From the NCBI RefSeq assembly GCF_009792355.1, contig NZ_CP047045.1, forward strand, positions 1,452,501 to 1,516,500: a stretch of 64,000 nucleotides of DNA. The letters are read 5' to 3'. The notes beneath the pieces were generated by a model. The model was given only the letters and a program-made list of their open reading frames with translations, was not told the origin of the DNA and did not search any database. Of this stretch, positions 10,176 to 17,957 are shown piece by piece. This stretch comes from Terricaulis silvestris (GTDB taxonomy: Bacteria; Pseudomonadota; Alphaproteobacteria; Caulobacterales; Aquidulcibacteraceae). Made by a program: the position numbers and the translations under genes. Numbering within the stretch: position 1 is the first letter of the stretch; each line of letters starts with the position of its first letter.

Positions 10176-10230
10176 CGAATTTCGATAAATTCACGTTGAC
10201 TCTCGATAAAGAATATCGTATATCGATATC
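10176..10230 (+). promoter_or_regulatory. promoter with TATCGATA-type palindromes
   Basis: TTGACT (10196-10201) and TATATC (10219-10224) are spaced by 17 bases and fit a sigma-70 type promoter reading toward the gene at 10325. The segment is AT-rich in a GC-rich genome. It holds ATCGAATTTCGAT near 10173-10185, CTCGATAAAG in the spacer, and a perfect palindrome ATATCGATAT at 10220-10229 over the -10 box. The arrangement suggests a repressor site. A related palindrome lies upstream of sppA. Confidence 0.5.
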
Positions 10231-10324
10231 TGTCTGAATTCGCGGACAGAACGCATCCGGAAGCTGATCCGGCCGCATCTCAAGGTGAACAGACGCCAAA
10301 CTTTGCTCTGTTGGAGGGTTTTCA

Positions 10325-10675
10325 ATGCGTTTCGCTCTTATCGCCACCAGCGTCGCCGCCGCCGTGGCCGTGCCGTTCGCGGTCGGCGCCAGCGGCCCGC
10401 AAATGTCCGGTGACCAGTTTTTGTCCGCCGTCCGCTGCACGGCCTACCAAGACATCGCTCGCCCAGACGCCGAACTGGCCGAGGTGAAATACCAGCTCAA
10501 CACCGAGGCGCGCTTGCAGCCGGCCGCGACGGCCGCTCAGGCGCGGGCCGAGGTCCGCGACATTGCTCGCAATGCTGTGAACAGCGCTGCGGACGCGAAC
10601 GTGTCTATGATCAGTCAGCCTTCCTGCGCCGGCGCACAGCTGGCGACGGGTGCGGACTCGCCCGAGGCGGTCTAA
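10325..10675 (+). CDS. secreted hypothetical protein
   Basis: 116 aa. The first ~22 residues form a signal peptide (MRF, then a hydrophobic ALIATSVAAAVAVPFAVGA stretch), so the product is exported. The mature part is alanine-rich with two cysteines (VRCTAY and PSCAGA) that could form a disulfide. No family was recognised. A GGAGG box lies in TGGAGGGTTTTCAATG. It is preceded by an AT-rich promoter region with palindromes and followed by another small exported protein. Confidence 0.6.
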   Translation: MRFALIATSVAAAVAVPFAVGASGPQMSGDQFLSAVRCTAYQDIARPDAELAEVKYQLNTEARLQPAATAAQARAEVRDIARNAVNSAADANVSMISQPSCAGAQLATGADSPEAV

Positions 10676-10738
10676 GGGCTTAGAGAAAGCGTGCTGTCGG
10701 CTCGGGAGCGGGGCGCCACACGCGGGGAGGGACGTGAC

Positions 10739-11014
10739 ATGAAGGTCTGGGTTCTCGCCGGTGTTTTCACGGTGGCGACGGCGCCGATGGCGTTCGCGAC
10801 CGAAGACACCACCGAATGTCAGCTCGACGACGCGCGCCGTTCTGCGCAACAGCAGGTCGAAGCGCCCGCCTCGCCCACCATCGCCCGGCCCACCGTCGCC
10901 GAGCGCGAAGTCGTGGACCCGGCCCCGGCGCCATCACGCGCACCTGCCGAGCGGCGCCGTAGCGGTAAGCGAATTCCCGACGCTCAGTTGATAGGCCCTC
11001 GCGGCGCCTTATAG
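10739..11014 (+). CDS. small secreted hypothetical protein
   Basis: 91 aa with a signal peptide ending near AFA-TEDT (residue ~20). The mature part is short and rich in Pro, Ala and Arg, with no recognisable fold, and looks mostly disordered. ATG 10739 was chosen over ATG 10691 because GGGGAGGG lies just upstream and it begins directly with the signal sequence. The function is unknown. Confidence 0.5.
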   Translation: MKVWVLAGVFTVATAPMAFATEDTTECQLDDARRSAQQQVEAPASPTIARPTVAEREVVDPAPAPSRAPAERRRSGKRIPDAQLIGPRGAL

Positions 11015-11050
11015 TCGTGCACGCGCGATCAACGCGCGTGGGCCGACATC

Positions 11051-12241
11051 ATGGATCTGAATTTTTCGCAGGAAGAAATCGCGTTCCGCGACGAAGTGCG
11101 CGCGTTCATCGACGCGAACTATCCGGCGCAAGTTAAAGGCAAAGGCCTGCGCGAAGATCTCTCGAAAGAGGACTTCCTCGCCTGGCACAAAATCCTCGGC
11201 AAGAAGGGCTGGTCCGCGCCCGCATGGCCGAAGGAATACGGCGGCACCGGTTGGACCGCGACGCAGCGCTACATCTGGCTTGAAGAGAACGCGCGCGCCG
11301 AAACCATTCCGCCGCTGCCGTTCGGCGTCTCGATGGTCGGCCCCGTCATCTACACGTTCGGCACGCCGGAACAGAAAGAGCGCTTCCTGCCCGGCATCCT
11401 CAAAGGCGACGTTTGGTGGGCGCAAGGCTACAGCGAACCCGGCGCCGGCTCCGATCTCGCTTCGCTCAAAACCAAAGCCGTGCGCGAAGGCGATTTCTAC
11501 GTCGTCAACGGCCAGAAGACTTGGACCACGCTCGGCCAACACGCCGACTGGGGATTCTTCCTCGTCCGCACCGATGCAAGCGCCAAACAACAAGAAGGCA
11601 TCAGCTTCCTGCTGATCGACATGAAGTCGCCCGGCGTCAGCGTCCGCCCGATCAAGCTGCTCGATGGCGGTTACGAAGTGAACGACGTCTTCCTGCAGGA
11701 CGTGAAAGTCCCGGTCGATCAGCGCATCTATGAAGAAAACAAGGGTTGGACCTGCGCCAAATTCCTGCTCGCGCACGAACGCGCCGGCATCGCCGGCGTG
11801 GCGCGCTCCAAGCGCAATGTCGAAAAGCTGAAGAGCATCGCCAAAGCCGAGATCGGCGACGACGGCAAGCCGCTGATTGAGGACGAAGACTTCCAGCGCA
11901 AGCTCGCGGAACTCGAGATCGACCTTTCCGCGCTGGAAATGACCGAACTCCGCGTCCTCGCTCGCGAACACGCCGGCAAGGGCCCTGGCCCTGAAAGCTC
12001 CCTGTTGAAGATCAAAGGCACCGAAATCCAGCAGCGCCTCACTGAGCTGACGCTCGAAGCCGTCGGCAATTACGCGCAGCCCTACACGCGCGAATTGGGC
12101 GAGGGCAACGAGTTCGCGGTCGGCCCCGATTATTCGCGTGCCGCATCGCCGATCTATTTCAACTGGCGCAAAGCCTCGATCTACGGCGGCTCCAACGAAA
12201 TCCAACGCAACATTATCGCGAAGATGGTGCTGGGGCTGTGA
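11051..12241 (+). CDS. acyl-CoA dehydrogenase family protein
   Basis: 396-aa flavoprotein for alpha,beta-dehydrogenation of an acyl-CoA thioester. The N-terminal helical domain carries WPKEYGGTGW. The middle beta domain has the signature GYSEPGAGSDLASL, followed by NGQKTWTT. The C-terminal helical domain ends in SIYGGSNEIQRNIIAKMVLGL, the FAD-contacting tail. Together with the second dehydrogenase at 12888 it forms a pair separated by one small membrane gene. Paired, dissimilar acyl-CoA dehydrogenase genes often encode heteromeric enzymes acting on bulky acyl-CoAs such as sterol side chains; that role is inference here. Confidence 0.9.
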   Translation: MDLNFSQEEIAFRDEVRAFIDANYPAQVKGKGLREDLSKEDFLAWHKILGKKGWSAPAWPKEYGGTGWTATQRYIWLEENARAETIPPLPFGVSMVGPVIYTFGTPEQKERFLPGILKGDVWWAQGYSEPGAGSDLASLKTKAVREGDFYVVNGQKTWTTLGQHADWGFFLVRTDASAKQQEGISFLLIDMKSPGVSVRPIKLLDGGYEVNDVFLQDVKVPVDQRIYEENKGWTCAKFLLAHERAGIAGVARSKRNVEKLKSIAKAEIGDDGKPLIEDEDFQRKLAELEIDLSALEMTELRVLAREHAGKGPGPESSLLKIKGTEIQQRLTELTLEAVGNYAQPYTRELGEGNEFAVGPDYSRAASPIYFNWRKASIYGGSNEIQRNIIAKMVLGL

Positions 12242-12876
12242 CCATCGCCGCCAACGCAGCGCCTGCCGCGCCGCGTTGGCTCGGCGCTCTTGGTTGGGGG
12301 CTGATGGCGTTCCTGTCGCTCGGAATCGCCGCGTATGGGATCTCGTACCTGGCCGGCACACAGGCGCCGCCCGTCGTTGAAGACAACGGCATGGGCATGC
12401 GCGTGCTGATGATCCATGCCAGCGCCTCGGGTATCGCTCTTTTGCTCGGCCCGCTGCAATTTCTAGAACTGATCCGCCGCCGCGCGCGCGTGTTGCATCA
12501 CTGGATCGGGCGCACATACATCCTGGCCTGCTTGGTTGGCGGCATCTCCGGCGGTCTGCTCGCGCCCTTCACCGCTGCCGGACCGATCGCGGCGTCGGGC
12601 TTTCTCATGCTGGCGCTGCTCTGGCTCTGGGTAAACGCCTTCGGCTGGCGTGCTGCCGCGGTGAAGCGCGATTACGACGAACACAAAAATTGGATGGTGC
12701 GCTCGTTCGCACTCACCTTCGCCGCTGTGACTCTGCGGCTTTATCTCATCCCGCCGCAGATCGCCGGCATCGATTTCGTCACCGCCTATCAATGGATCGC
12801 CTGGCTCGCCTGGGTGCCTAACATCGCGATCGCCGAATGGTGGATCGCTTCGCGCCGCACACGCCTGGTTCAGTAA
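12238..12876 (+). CDS. DUF2306 membrane protein
   Basis: 212-aa membrane protein with about six hydrophobic helices. HHWIGRTYILACLVGG, RDYDEHKNWMVRSFALTF and a C-terminal AWVPNIAIAEW are the histidine and arginine landmarks of the DUF2306 (YozB-like) family. The GTG start overlaps the stop of the upstream acyl-CoA dehydrogenase, implying coupled translation. The function is unknown. Its place between two acyl-CoA dehydrogenase genes suggests co-expression but not necessarily a shared pathway. Confidence 0.75.
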   Translation: MTIAANAAPAAPRWLGALGWGLMAFLSLGIAAYGISYLAGTQAPPVVEDNGMGMRVLMIHASASGIALLLGPLQFLELIRRRARVLHHWIGRTYILACLVGGISGGLLAPFTAAGPIAASGFLMLALLWLWVNAFGWRAAAVKRDYDEHKNWMVRSFALTFAAVTLRLYLIPPQIAGIDFVTAYQWIAWLAWVPNIAIAEWWIASRRTRLVQ

Positions 12877-12887
12877 GGAACTGCACG

Positions 12888-14030
12888 ATGAACTTCGACT
12901 ACACCGACGAACAGAACGCAATTCGTGACTCGCTCTCCAAGTGGGCGGCGCAGCAGTATGACTTCGACAAGCGCCGCGAAGCGCTGAAGATCGAAGACGC
13001 CTGGAAAAAGAACTGGGCCACGTTCGCCGAGTTCGGCCTACTTGCCGCACCGCTGCCGGAAGATTTCGACGGCTTGGGCGGCGGCGCGATCGATGTCAGC
13101 GTCGTCACCGAGGAATTCGGCAGGGCGCTCATCGTTGAGCCCTATGTGCCGACCGTCGTCATCGGCGGCGGCGCGCTCAAATACGCCGGCAGCGACGCGC
13201 AGAAAGACGAACACCTCACCGCCATCGCCGGCGGCGAGCGTGTCATCGCCTTCGCGCAAGGCGAACCCAAGAGCCGCTGGGCGCTGAACGATGTCTCGAC
13301 CGCCGCAAAGAAGGACGGCGCGGGCTACGTGCTGAACGGCCAGAAGGCGGTGGTGCTCGGCGGCCCGCAAGCGGATCACTTCCTCGTCACCGCGCGCACC
13401 GCCGGCGGCCAGCGCGATGCAAAGGGCATCTCGCTCTTCCTCGTGTCGAAGACCGCCAAGGGCGTCACCACGCGCGACTACCCGACCATGGACGGCACGC
13501 GCGCCTCGGAAGTGTATTTCGAAAACGTCAGCGTCGGCGCCACCAACCTGATCGGCGCGGCCGATGGCGCGCTGCCGCTGGTCGAACGTCTCGTCGACGA
13601 AGCCAACGCCGCCTACTGCAGTGAAGCCGTTGGCTGCATGCGGATGATGACCTCTTCGACGCAGGAGTACGCCAAGACCCGCAAGCAGTTCGGCAAAGCC
13701 ATCGCCGAATTCCAGGTGATCCAGCACCGCCTGGTCGACATGTTTATCGCCACCGAGGAAAGCGTCTCCATGGCGCTTTTGGCCACGATCAAACTCGGCG
13801 AGAGCGACGCCGAGCGCGCCAAGGCCGTCTCCGCCGCGAAAGTCTCGATCGGAAAAGCAGCGCGCTTCGTCGGCCAAGCCGCGGTGCAAACCCACGGCGG
13901 CATGGGCGTCACCGACGAAATGCGCGTGGGACACTACTTCAAGCGCGTGACCATGCTGGACGCCACGTTCGGCAACGTCGATTATCACCTGAAGCGCTAC
14001 ACCGCGCTGAACGCGAAGGCGGCTGCCTAG
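12888..14030 (+). CDS. acyl-CoA dehydrogenase family protein (second subunit type)
   Basis: 380 aa. Shares the fold of the dehydrogenase at 11051 but is a distant paralogue. It has PLPEDFDGLGGGAIDV in the N-domain and NGQKAVVLGG in the beta domain; the C-terminal domain includes TRKQFGKAIAEFQVIQHRL and the FAD-binding THGGMGVTDEM. The segment FAQGEPKSRWAL is degenerate where catalytically complete members have an EPxAGSD-type motif, as in the alpha/beta heteromeric enzymes where one subunit is degenerate. ATG 12888 lies 11 bases after the stop of the DUF2306 gene. Confidence 0.85.
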   Translation: MNFDYTDEQNAIRDSLSKWAAQQYDFDKRREALKIEDAWKKNWATFAEFGLLAAPLPEDFDGLGGGAIDVSVVTEEFGRALIVEPYVPTVVIGGGALKYAGSDAQKDEHLTAIAGGERVIAFAQGEPKSRWALNDVSTAAKKDGAGYVLNGQKAVVLGGPQADHFLVTARTAGGQRDAKGISLFLVSKTAKGVTTRDYPTMDGTRASEVYFENVSVGATNLIGAADGALPLVERLVDEANAAYCSEAVGCMRMMTSSTQEYAKTRKQFGKAIAEFQVIQHRLVDMFIATEESVSMALLATIKLGESDAERAKAVSAAKVSIGKAARFVGQAAVQTHGGMGVTDEMRVGHYFKRVTMLDATFGNVDYHLKRYTALNAKAAA

Positions 14031-14043
14031 AGCCCAGATCTTC

Positions 14044-14135
14044 GCAGGTTGGAGCGCGCGCCTTCAGGCGCGCACTTCTTCACTAAGCGAGGCGCTTGTA
14101 TTCAAGCGGGGCTGAAGCCCCGCGCTCCAACCTGC
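14044..14135. repeat. 92-bp inverted-repeat element, copy 1
   Basis: GCAGGTTGGAGCGCG (14044-14058) and CGCGCTCCAACCTGC (14121-14135) are perfect 15-bp inverted arms. Inside are two smaller hairpins, GCGCGCCTTCAGGCGCGC and GCGGGGCTGAAGCCCCGC. The element fills the space between the acyl-CoA dehydrogenase and the convergent TPR gene, so it may also act as a two-way terminator. A second element with the same outer consensus lies at 26172-26261. Confidence 0.75.
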
Positions 14136-14855
14136 TTAGAGCCCGAAAGCCGCAAACGCCGGGTTATCCGGATCGAGCGTTTGCGCGCGGTCGAAGTCCG
14201 CCAGCGCACGCGTCATGTCGCCCATGGCGCGGTAAGCTTTGCCGCGATTGTTGTAGGCGCCCGCGTAGTCCGGGTTGATCGCGATCGCCTGCGTGTAGTC
14301 GCGGATTGCCGCATCGTGCTGACCCTGCGCGCGATAAGCATTGCCGCGATTGTTGTAGGCGTTGGCGAACTGCGGATTGAGCCGGATTGCAGTATCGTAG
14401 TCAGAGATCGCGCGGGCATGATCGCCTTGGTCGCCATAGGCGCTGCCACGGTTGTTGAATACGTTGGCAAAACCCGGTTCGAGCGCGATGGCTTGATCAT
14501 AGTCGGCGATGGCGGCCGTCAGGTTGCGTTGAGCGCGATAGGTGATGCCGCGATTGTTGAAAGCGTTGGCATAGCGCGGATTGAGCGCGATGGCCTGATC
14601 GTAGTCGGCCAGCGCGCGGTCAAGTTCGCCCTGGCCGCGATAGGCATTGGCGCGATTGTTAAAGGCGATCGCCAAACCCTCGGCGTTGACGCTGCCATAC
14701 TGGATCACCGACGTGCAGGCGCGGATCTGATCCTCGCGCGAATACGTGCCGCCTTGGTTGGCGCACTGCGCGCGCTGGTGGCCGACCTGCGCATGCGCTG
14801 GCGCACCGGCCAGCATCACGCTCGCGAAAATCAGAGTTGCACTGAAAGCGCGCAT
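14136..14855 (-). CDS. exported tetratricopeptide-repeat protein
   Basis: 239 aa. A signal peptide ends near APAHA-Q (residue ~23). The rest is an array of about five consecutive TPR units of 34 residues, each variants of AYNNRGNAYRAQG followed by ALADYDQAIALNP. The repeats are unusually regular, which suggests recent expansion of one unit. TPR arrays mediate protein-protein contacts; this one should act in the periplasm. ATG 14855 was chosen over the ATG at 14918 because it starts directly at the signal peptide. Partners are unknown. Confidence 0.8.
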   Translation of the reverse strand: MRAFSATLIFASVMLAGAPAHAQVGHQRAQCANQGGTYSREDQIRACTSVIQYGSVNAEGLAIAFNNRANAYRGQGELDRALADYDQAIALNPRYANAFNNRGITYRAQRNLTAAIADYDQAIALEPGFANVFNNRGSAYGDQGDHARAISDYDTAIRLNPQFANAYNNRGNAYRAQGQHDAAIRDYTQAIAINPDYAGAYNNRGKAYRAMGDMTRALADFDRAQTLDPDNPAFAAFGL

Positions 14856-15062
14856 GCGCGGCTCCTGCTGCGGCGCTGAACCGGTTAACGCGCCACGCCA
14901 TTTTGGACAGTTGGACACTAGCGGCGCGCGCCTTCAAGTGCACGCGATCACGCGCCTCGCGGGCATTTTGGCTGCAGTATGGTGAAGGGCCGCGCCACGG
15001 CGATGCACATATATGTCCGAATCCGGCGAGACGTTCCGGTCGGTTCGCCCCATATTCCGCCC

Positions 15063-16493
15063 ATGAGCTTGGACGCCGAAACCTGCCACGCCGCCTGTGA
15101 GGCCAAGGACCGCCGATTCGACGGGCGCTTCTACGTCGGCGTCACCTCCACCGGCATCTATTGCCGCTGCATCTGCCCGGCCCGCACGCCGAAGCCACAG
15201 AACCGCACCTTTTGGCCCTCCGCCGCAGCCGCCGAGGCCGCCGGCTTCCGCCCCTGTCTACTCTGCCGCCCCGAACGCGCCCCAGGCCTCGCACCGATCG
15301 ACGCCCCAGCGCGCCTTGCCGCCGCCGCCTACGCCCGCATCGAAGCGGGCGCGCTGGAGGAGCAGGGCCTGGAAGCGTTGGCCGACGGCCTCGGCGTCAC
15401 TTCGCGCCATCTCCGCCGCGTGATGAACGCCCAGTTCGGCGCCAGCCCCATCGAGATCGCACAGACCGGGCGTCTGCTCGCGGCACGGCGGCTGCTCAAC
15501 GAAACCGCGCTCCCCGTCACCGAGATCGCCTTCGCCGCCGGCTTCCGTTCGCTCCGCCGTTTCAACGCCACCATGAAAGATCGCTACGGCGCGCCGCCGT
15601 CGAAGATGCGCGGCCGCAAAACCATCGCGCGCGGTGAGACTTTCACCGTGAGCCTAAGCCCGCGCGGCGATTACAACATCGCCTCGATCGCGGAATTCCT
15701 GCGCACGCGCGCACTGCCGGGCGTCGAACTCGGCGGCGCCAAGACCTACGCACGCACGCTGAAAATGGGCGACGCGCTGGGCTGGATAGAGATCGGCATG
15801 GGTCCGAAGGGGCTGATGCTCACGCTCTCTGAAAATCTAGCGCCGCACTTGCGCCCACTCGTCGCCAACGTCCGCGGCGCTTTTGATCTCGATGCGGAAA
15901 TGACGGCGGTGGACGCGCACCTCTCCACCGATGCCGGCCTCGCCAAGGACATCAAACGCGAGCCAGGCGTGCGCATTCCAGGTGCGCTGAACGGCTTTGA
16001 AACAGCCATTCGCGCGGTCTTGGGCCAGCAAGTCACCGTCGCCGGTGCGCGCACGCTGACGGATCGCCTCGTCACCAAATTTGGCGCGACGCTCGAACGC
16101 GGACCCGAGGGGCTCAACCGCGCCTTCCCTGATGCACCCACGCTTGCCAATGCCGGCGCCGCCGCCATCGCCAAGATCGGACTGCCGCTAAAACGCGCGG
16201 AAACACTGCACCGCCTCGCGGTCACGTCGAGCAGCGGCAAGCTTCCGCTCGATCGCGGCGCTATCGCGTCGGGGCGCGCAGCGCTTGCGGAGATTGCCGG
16301 CATCGGGCCGTGGACGATCGAGTACGTCGCCATGCGCGCGCTGGGCGATCCCGACGCGTACCCCGCGACGGACATCGCACTCATCAACGCGCTCGGCCGC
16401 AAGGGCGAGACGCTCGAACACCTAAAGCCGTGGCGCGGCTATGCGGCAATCCGCTTGTGGCGGCGCGGCGCCAAGAAAGGAATTCGGCCATGA
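15063..16493 (+). CDS. Ada N-terminal domain / AraC HTH / AlkA glycosylase fusion
   Basis: 476 aa in three modules. Residues ~5-80 are an Ada metal-binding domain with cysteines in GIYCRCICPAR and PCLLCRPE, which would take a methyl group from phosphotriesters. Residues ~85-190 are AraC-type helix-turn-helix motifs (LADGLGVTSRHLRRVM and EIAFAAGFRSLRRFN). Residues ~200-470 are an AlkA-type 3-methyladenine glycosylase with AVLGQQVTVAGART, the helix-hairpin-helix GIGPWTIEYVAM near 413 and a catalytic Asp in YPATDIAL near 437. It should sense alkylation, activate repair genes and excise alkylated bases. ATG 15063 matches the Ada start. It overlaps the methyltransferase gene by four bases. Confidence 0.9.
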   Translation: MSLDAETCHAACEAKDRRFDGRFYVGVTSTGIYCRCICPARTPKPQNRTFWPSAAAAEAAGFRPCLLCRPERAPGLAPIDAPARLAAAAYARIEAGALEEQGLEALADGLGVTSRHLRRVMNAQFGASPIEIAQTGRLLAARRLLNETALPVTEIAFAAGFRSLRRFNATMKDRYGAPPSKMRGRKTIARGETFTVSLSPRGDYNIASIAEFLRTRALPGVELGGAKTYARTLKMGDALGWIEIGMGPKGLMLTLSENLAPHLRPLVANVRGAFDLDAEMTAVDAHLSTDAGLAKDIKREPGVRIPGALNGFETAIRAVLGQQVTVAGARTLTDRLVTKFGATLERGPEGLNRAFPDAPTLANAGAAAIAKIGLPLKRAETLHRLAVTSSSGKLPLDRGAIASGRAALAEIAGIGPWTIEYVAMRALGDPDAYPATDIALINALGRKGETLEHLKPWRGYAAIRLWRRGAKKGIRP

Positions 16494-17041
16494 TCAGTTC
16501 AGTGTACGACAGCCCCATCGGCCCGCTCACGCTGGCATCGAATGGCGCAGCGCTAACGCAGCTCGAGTTCGAGAATCCGAAGCATCCGCTGCCGCCCGTC
16601 GCACCGGGCAACGACAAGATCATCGAGCAAGCCAAACGCGAACTGGACGCCTACTTCAAAGGCAAGCTGAAGACGTTCACCGTGCCAGTCGCGCCGCAAG
16701 GTACTGAGTTTCAGCGAAAAGCCTGGGCCGCGCTGCAGAAGATTCCGTACGGCACGACGCGTACCTACGGCCAGCAAGCGAAGGTCATCGGCAGCCCAGC
16801 CGCCTCGCGCGCGGTCGGCGCAGCCAACGGCCGCAACCCAGTCGCGGTAATTATCCCATGCCATCGCGTGATCGGATCCAACGGCAGCCTGACTGGTTTC
16901 GGCGGCGGTATGGAACGAAAGAAGTTCCTGCTCGACCTGGAGCAGGGCGAATTGCTGTCCGCTGAGGATTACGAAGTCGCAACGGCCTTAGCCCATCGCG
17001 TTTCCGTCGGCGATCGTGCTAGCAAATCGCGCCGAGGGTGA
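16490..17041 (+). CDS. ogt: methylated-DNA-[protein]-cysteine S-methyltransferase
   Basis: 183-aa suicide repair protein that transfers alkyl groups from O6-alkylguanine to its own cysteine. The active site IIPCHRVIGSNG (Cys near 124) is intact, preceded by the helix-turn-helix arginine-finger region FQRKAWAALQKIPYGTTRTYG. About 15 extra residues follow the usual C-terminal LLDLE end. The start ATG at 16490 overlaps the stop of the Ada-AlkA gene (ATGA), so base-excision and direct-reversal functions are made from one message. Confidence 0.93.
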   Translation: MISSVYDSPIGPLTLASNGAALTQLEFENPKHPLPPVAPGNDKIIEQAKRELDAYFKGKLKTFTVPVAPQGTEFQRKAWAALQKIPYGTTRTYGQQAKVIGSPAASRAVGAANGRNPVAVIIPCHRVIGSNGSLTGFGGGMERKKFLLDLEQGELLSAEDYEVATALAHRVSVGDRASKSRRG

Positions 17042-17060
17042 TTTTGTGGGAGACGGCGGA

Positions 17061-17513
17061 ATGCGGAAATCGTTGGCGGTGATTGTGTGCGTGACGGCTC
17101 TGGCGGCGCCGAGCGTAGCGCCGGCTCAAGGCGCGGGTTGGTCGTACGCCTACACTGCCGGCGTCGCGACGGCGACCGAGCGCGACGACAACGGCCGCGT
17201 CACCGCAACGCTGACATGCCGTCCGCCGACGGGCGATATCGTTGTAACCGATTACACGCTGGGCCGCGCCGGCCGCCGCGCGTCGCAAGCTGCGGTGCGG
17301 ATTGGCGCAATGAGCGTGAACGTGCCCGCCAGCGTAAACGGCCGCGGCAGACAAGCCGCCCTGGTGATCAATCTTCCGCAGCGCCCGCCGATTCTCGCCG
17401 CGGTGCAGCCGGCCGATCGCTTGAGCGTCACGGTCAACAACCAGACCCACACGTTCCGCGAAGGCGGCCCCGCCAAGATGCGCGAAGTGGCGTACGGCTG
17501 CTGGGGCAGTTGA
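17061..17513 (+). CDS. secreted hypothetical protein
   Basis: 150 aa with a signal peptide ending near APAQ-GAG (residue ~23). The mature domain is beta-strand-rich by pattern, with two cysteines (LTCRPP and YGCWGS). No family was recognised. ATG 17061 was chosen over ATG 17016, which lies inside the repair methyltransferase gene, because it is preceded by GGGAGACGGCGGA and begins with the signal peptide. Confidence 0.6.
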   Translation: MRKSLAVIVCVTALAAPSVAPAQGAGWSYAYTAGVATATERDDNGRVTATLTCRPPTGDIVVTDYTLGRAGRRASQAAVRIGAMSVNVPASVNGRGRQAALVINLPQRPPILAAVQPADRLSVTVNNQTHTFREGGPAKMREVAYGCWGS

Positions 17514-17615
17514 GCAGCTACGGCTGAGCCTCAGGGTTGCGCGGCGTAAAGATTACAGCCTAACCTTCGCCTCAATTGGGCAAAGGACCCGCCGGGGGGC
17601 GGTGCGTGTGCACAG

Positions 17616-17957
17616 ATGGGGTGGGCTGAACCAAGTCAGACACGGCCAGCGCGAGCGCCGCGTCCACGCGCGGTGTGCGCGATTTTACGCGCCGAGACGC
17701 GTCCGGGCGTCGACAACGAATTCGAAGCTTTGATGAGCGATCTCGCGCACCACGTCCGCGCCAGCGAGGCGGGATGCGATTCTTATACGGTGACGCGCGC
17801 CATGGGCTCTGAAGCCCATTTCGTCGTGCATGCGCGCTTCTTGGATTGGAACGCGTTCGAGGGGCACGCCGACACGCCCCACCTGAACCGCTTTATGCCG
17901 CGTCTGAGTGCGCTGCTTGCCGCTCCACTCTCGATGGAGATTTTTCTGGAAGTTTGA
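17616..17957 (+). CDS. antibiotic biosynthesis monooxygenase (ABM) domain protein
   Basis: 113 aa. From about residue 20 it has the ABM dimeric alpha+beta barrel pattern: AILRAETRPG, then EAGCDSYTVTRA, FVVHARFLDWNAFEGHADTPH and a short C-terminal strand. Family members include YgiN-type quinol monooxygenases and small heme or quinone enzymes. The first ~19 residues, rich in Pro and Arg, are unlike the family, so the true start may be GTG at 17673. Its 3' end overlaps the 3' end of the convergent DUF2339 gene by 65 bases. Confidence 0.6.
   Translation: MGWAEPSQTRPARAPRPRAVCAILRAETRPGVDNEFEALMSDLAHHVRASEAGCDSYTVTRAMGSEAHFVVHARFLDWNAFEGHADTPHLNRFMPRLSALLAAPLSMEIFLEV

Noticed and set aside
11009-12517. 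502-codon minus-strand open frame opposite the first acyl-CoA dehydrogenase
   Set aside because: The plus-strand protein has all family motifs over the same stretch. The antisense frame is low-complexity and without recognisable structure.
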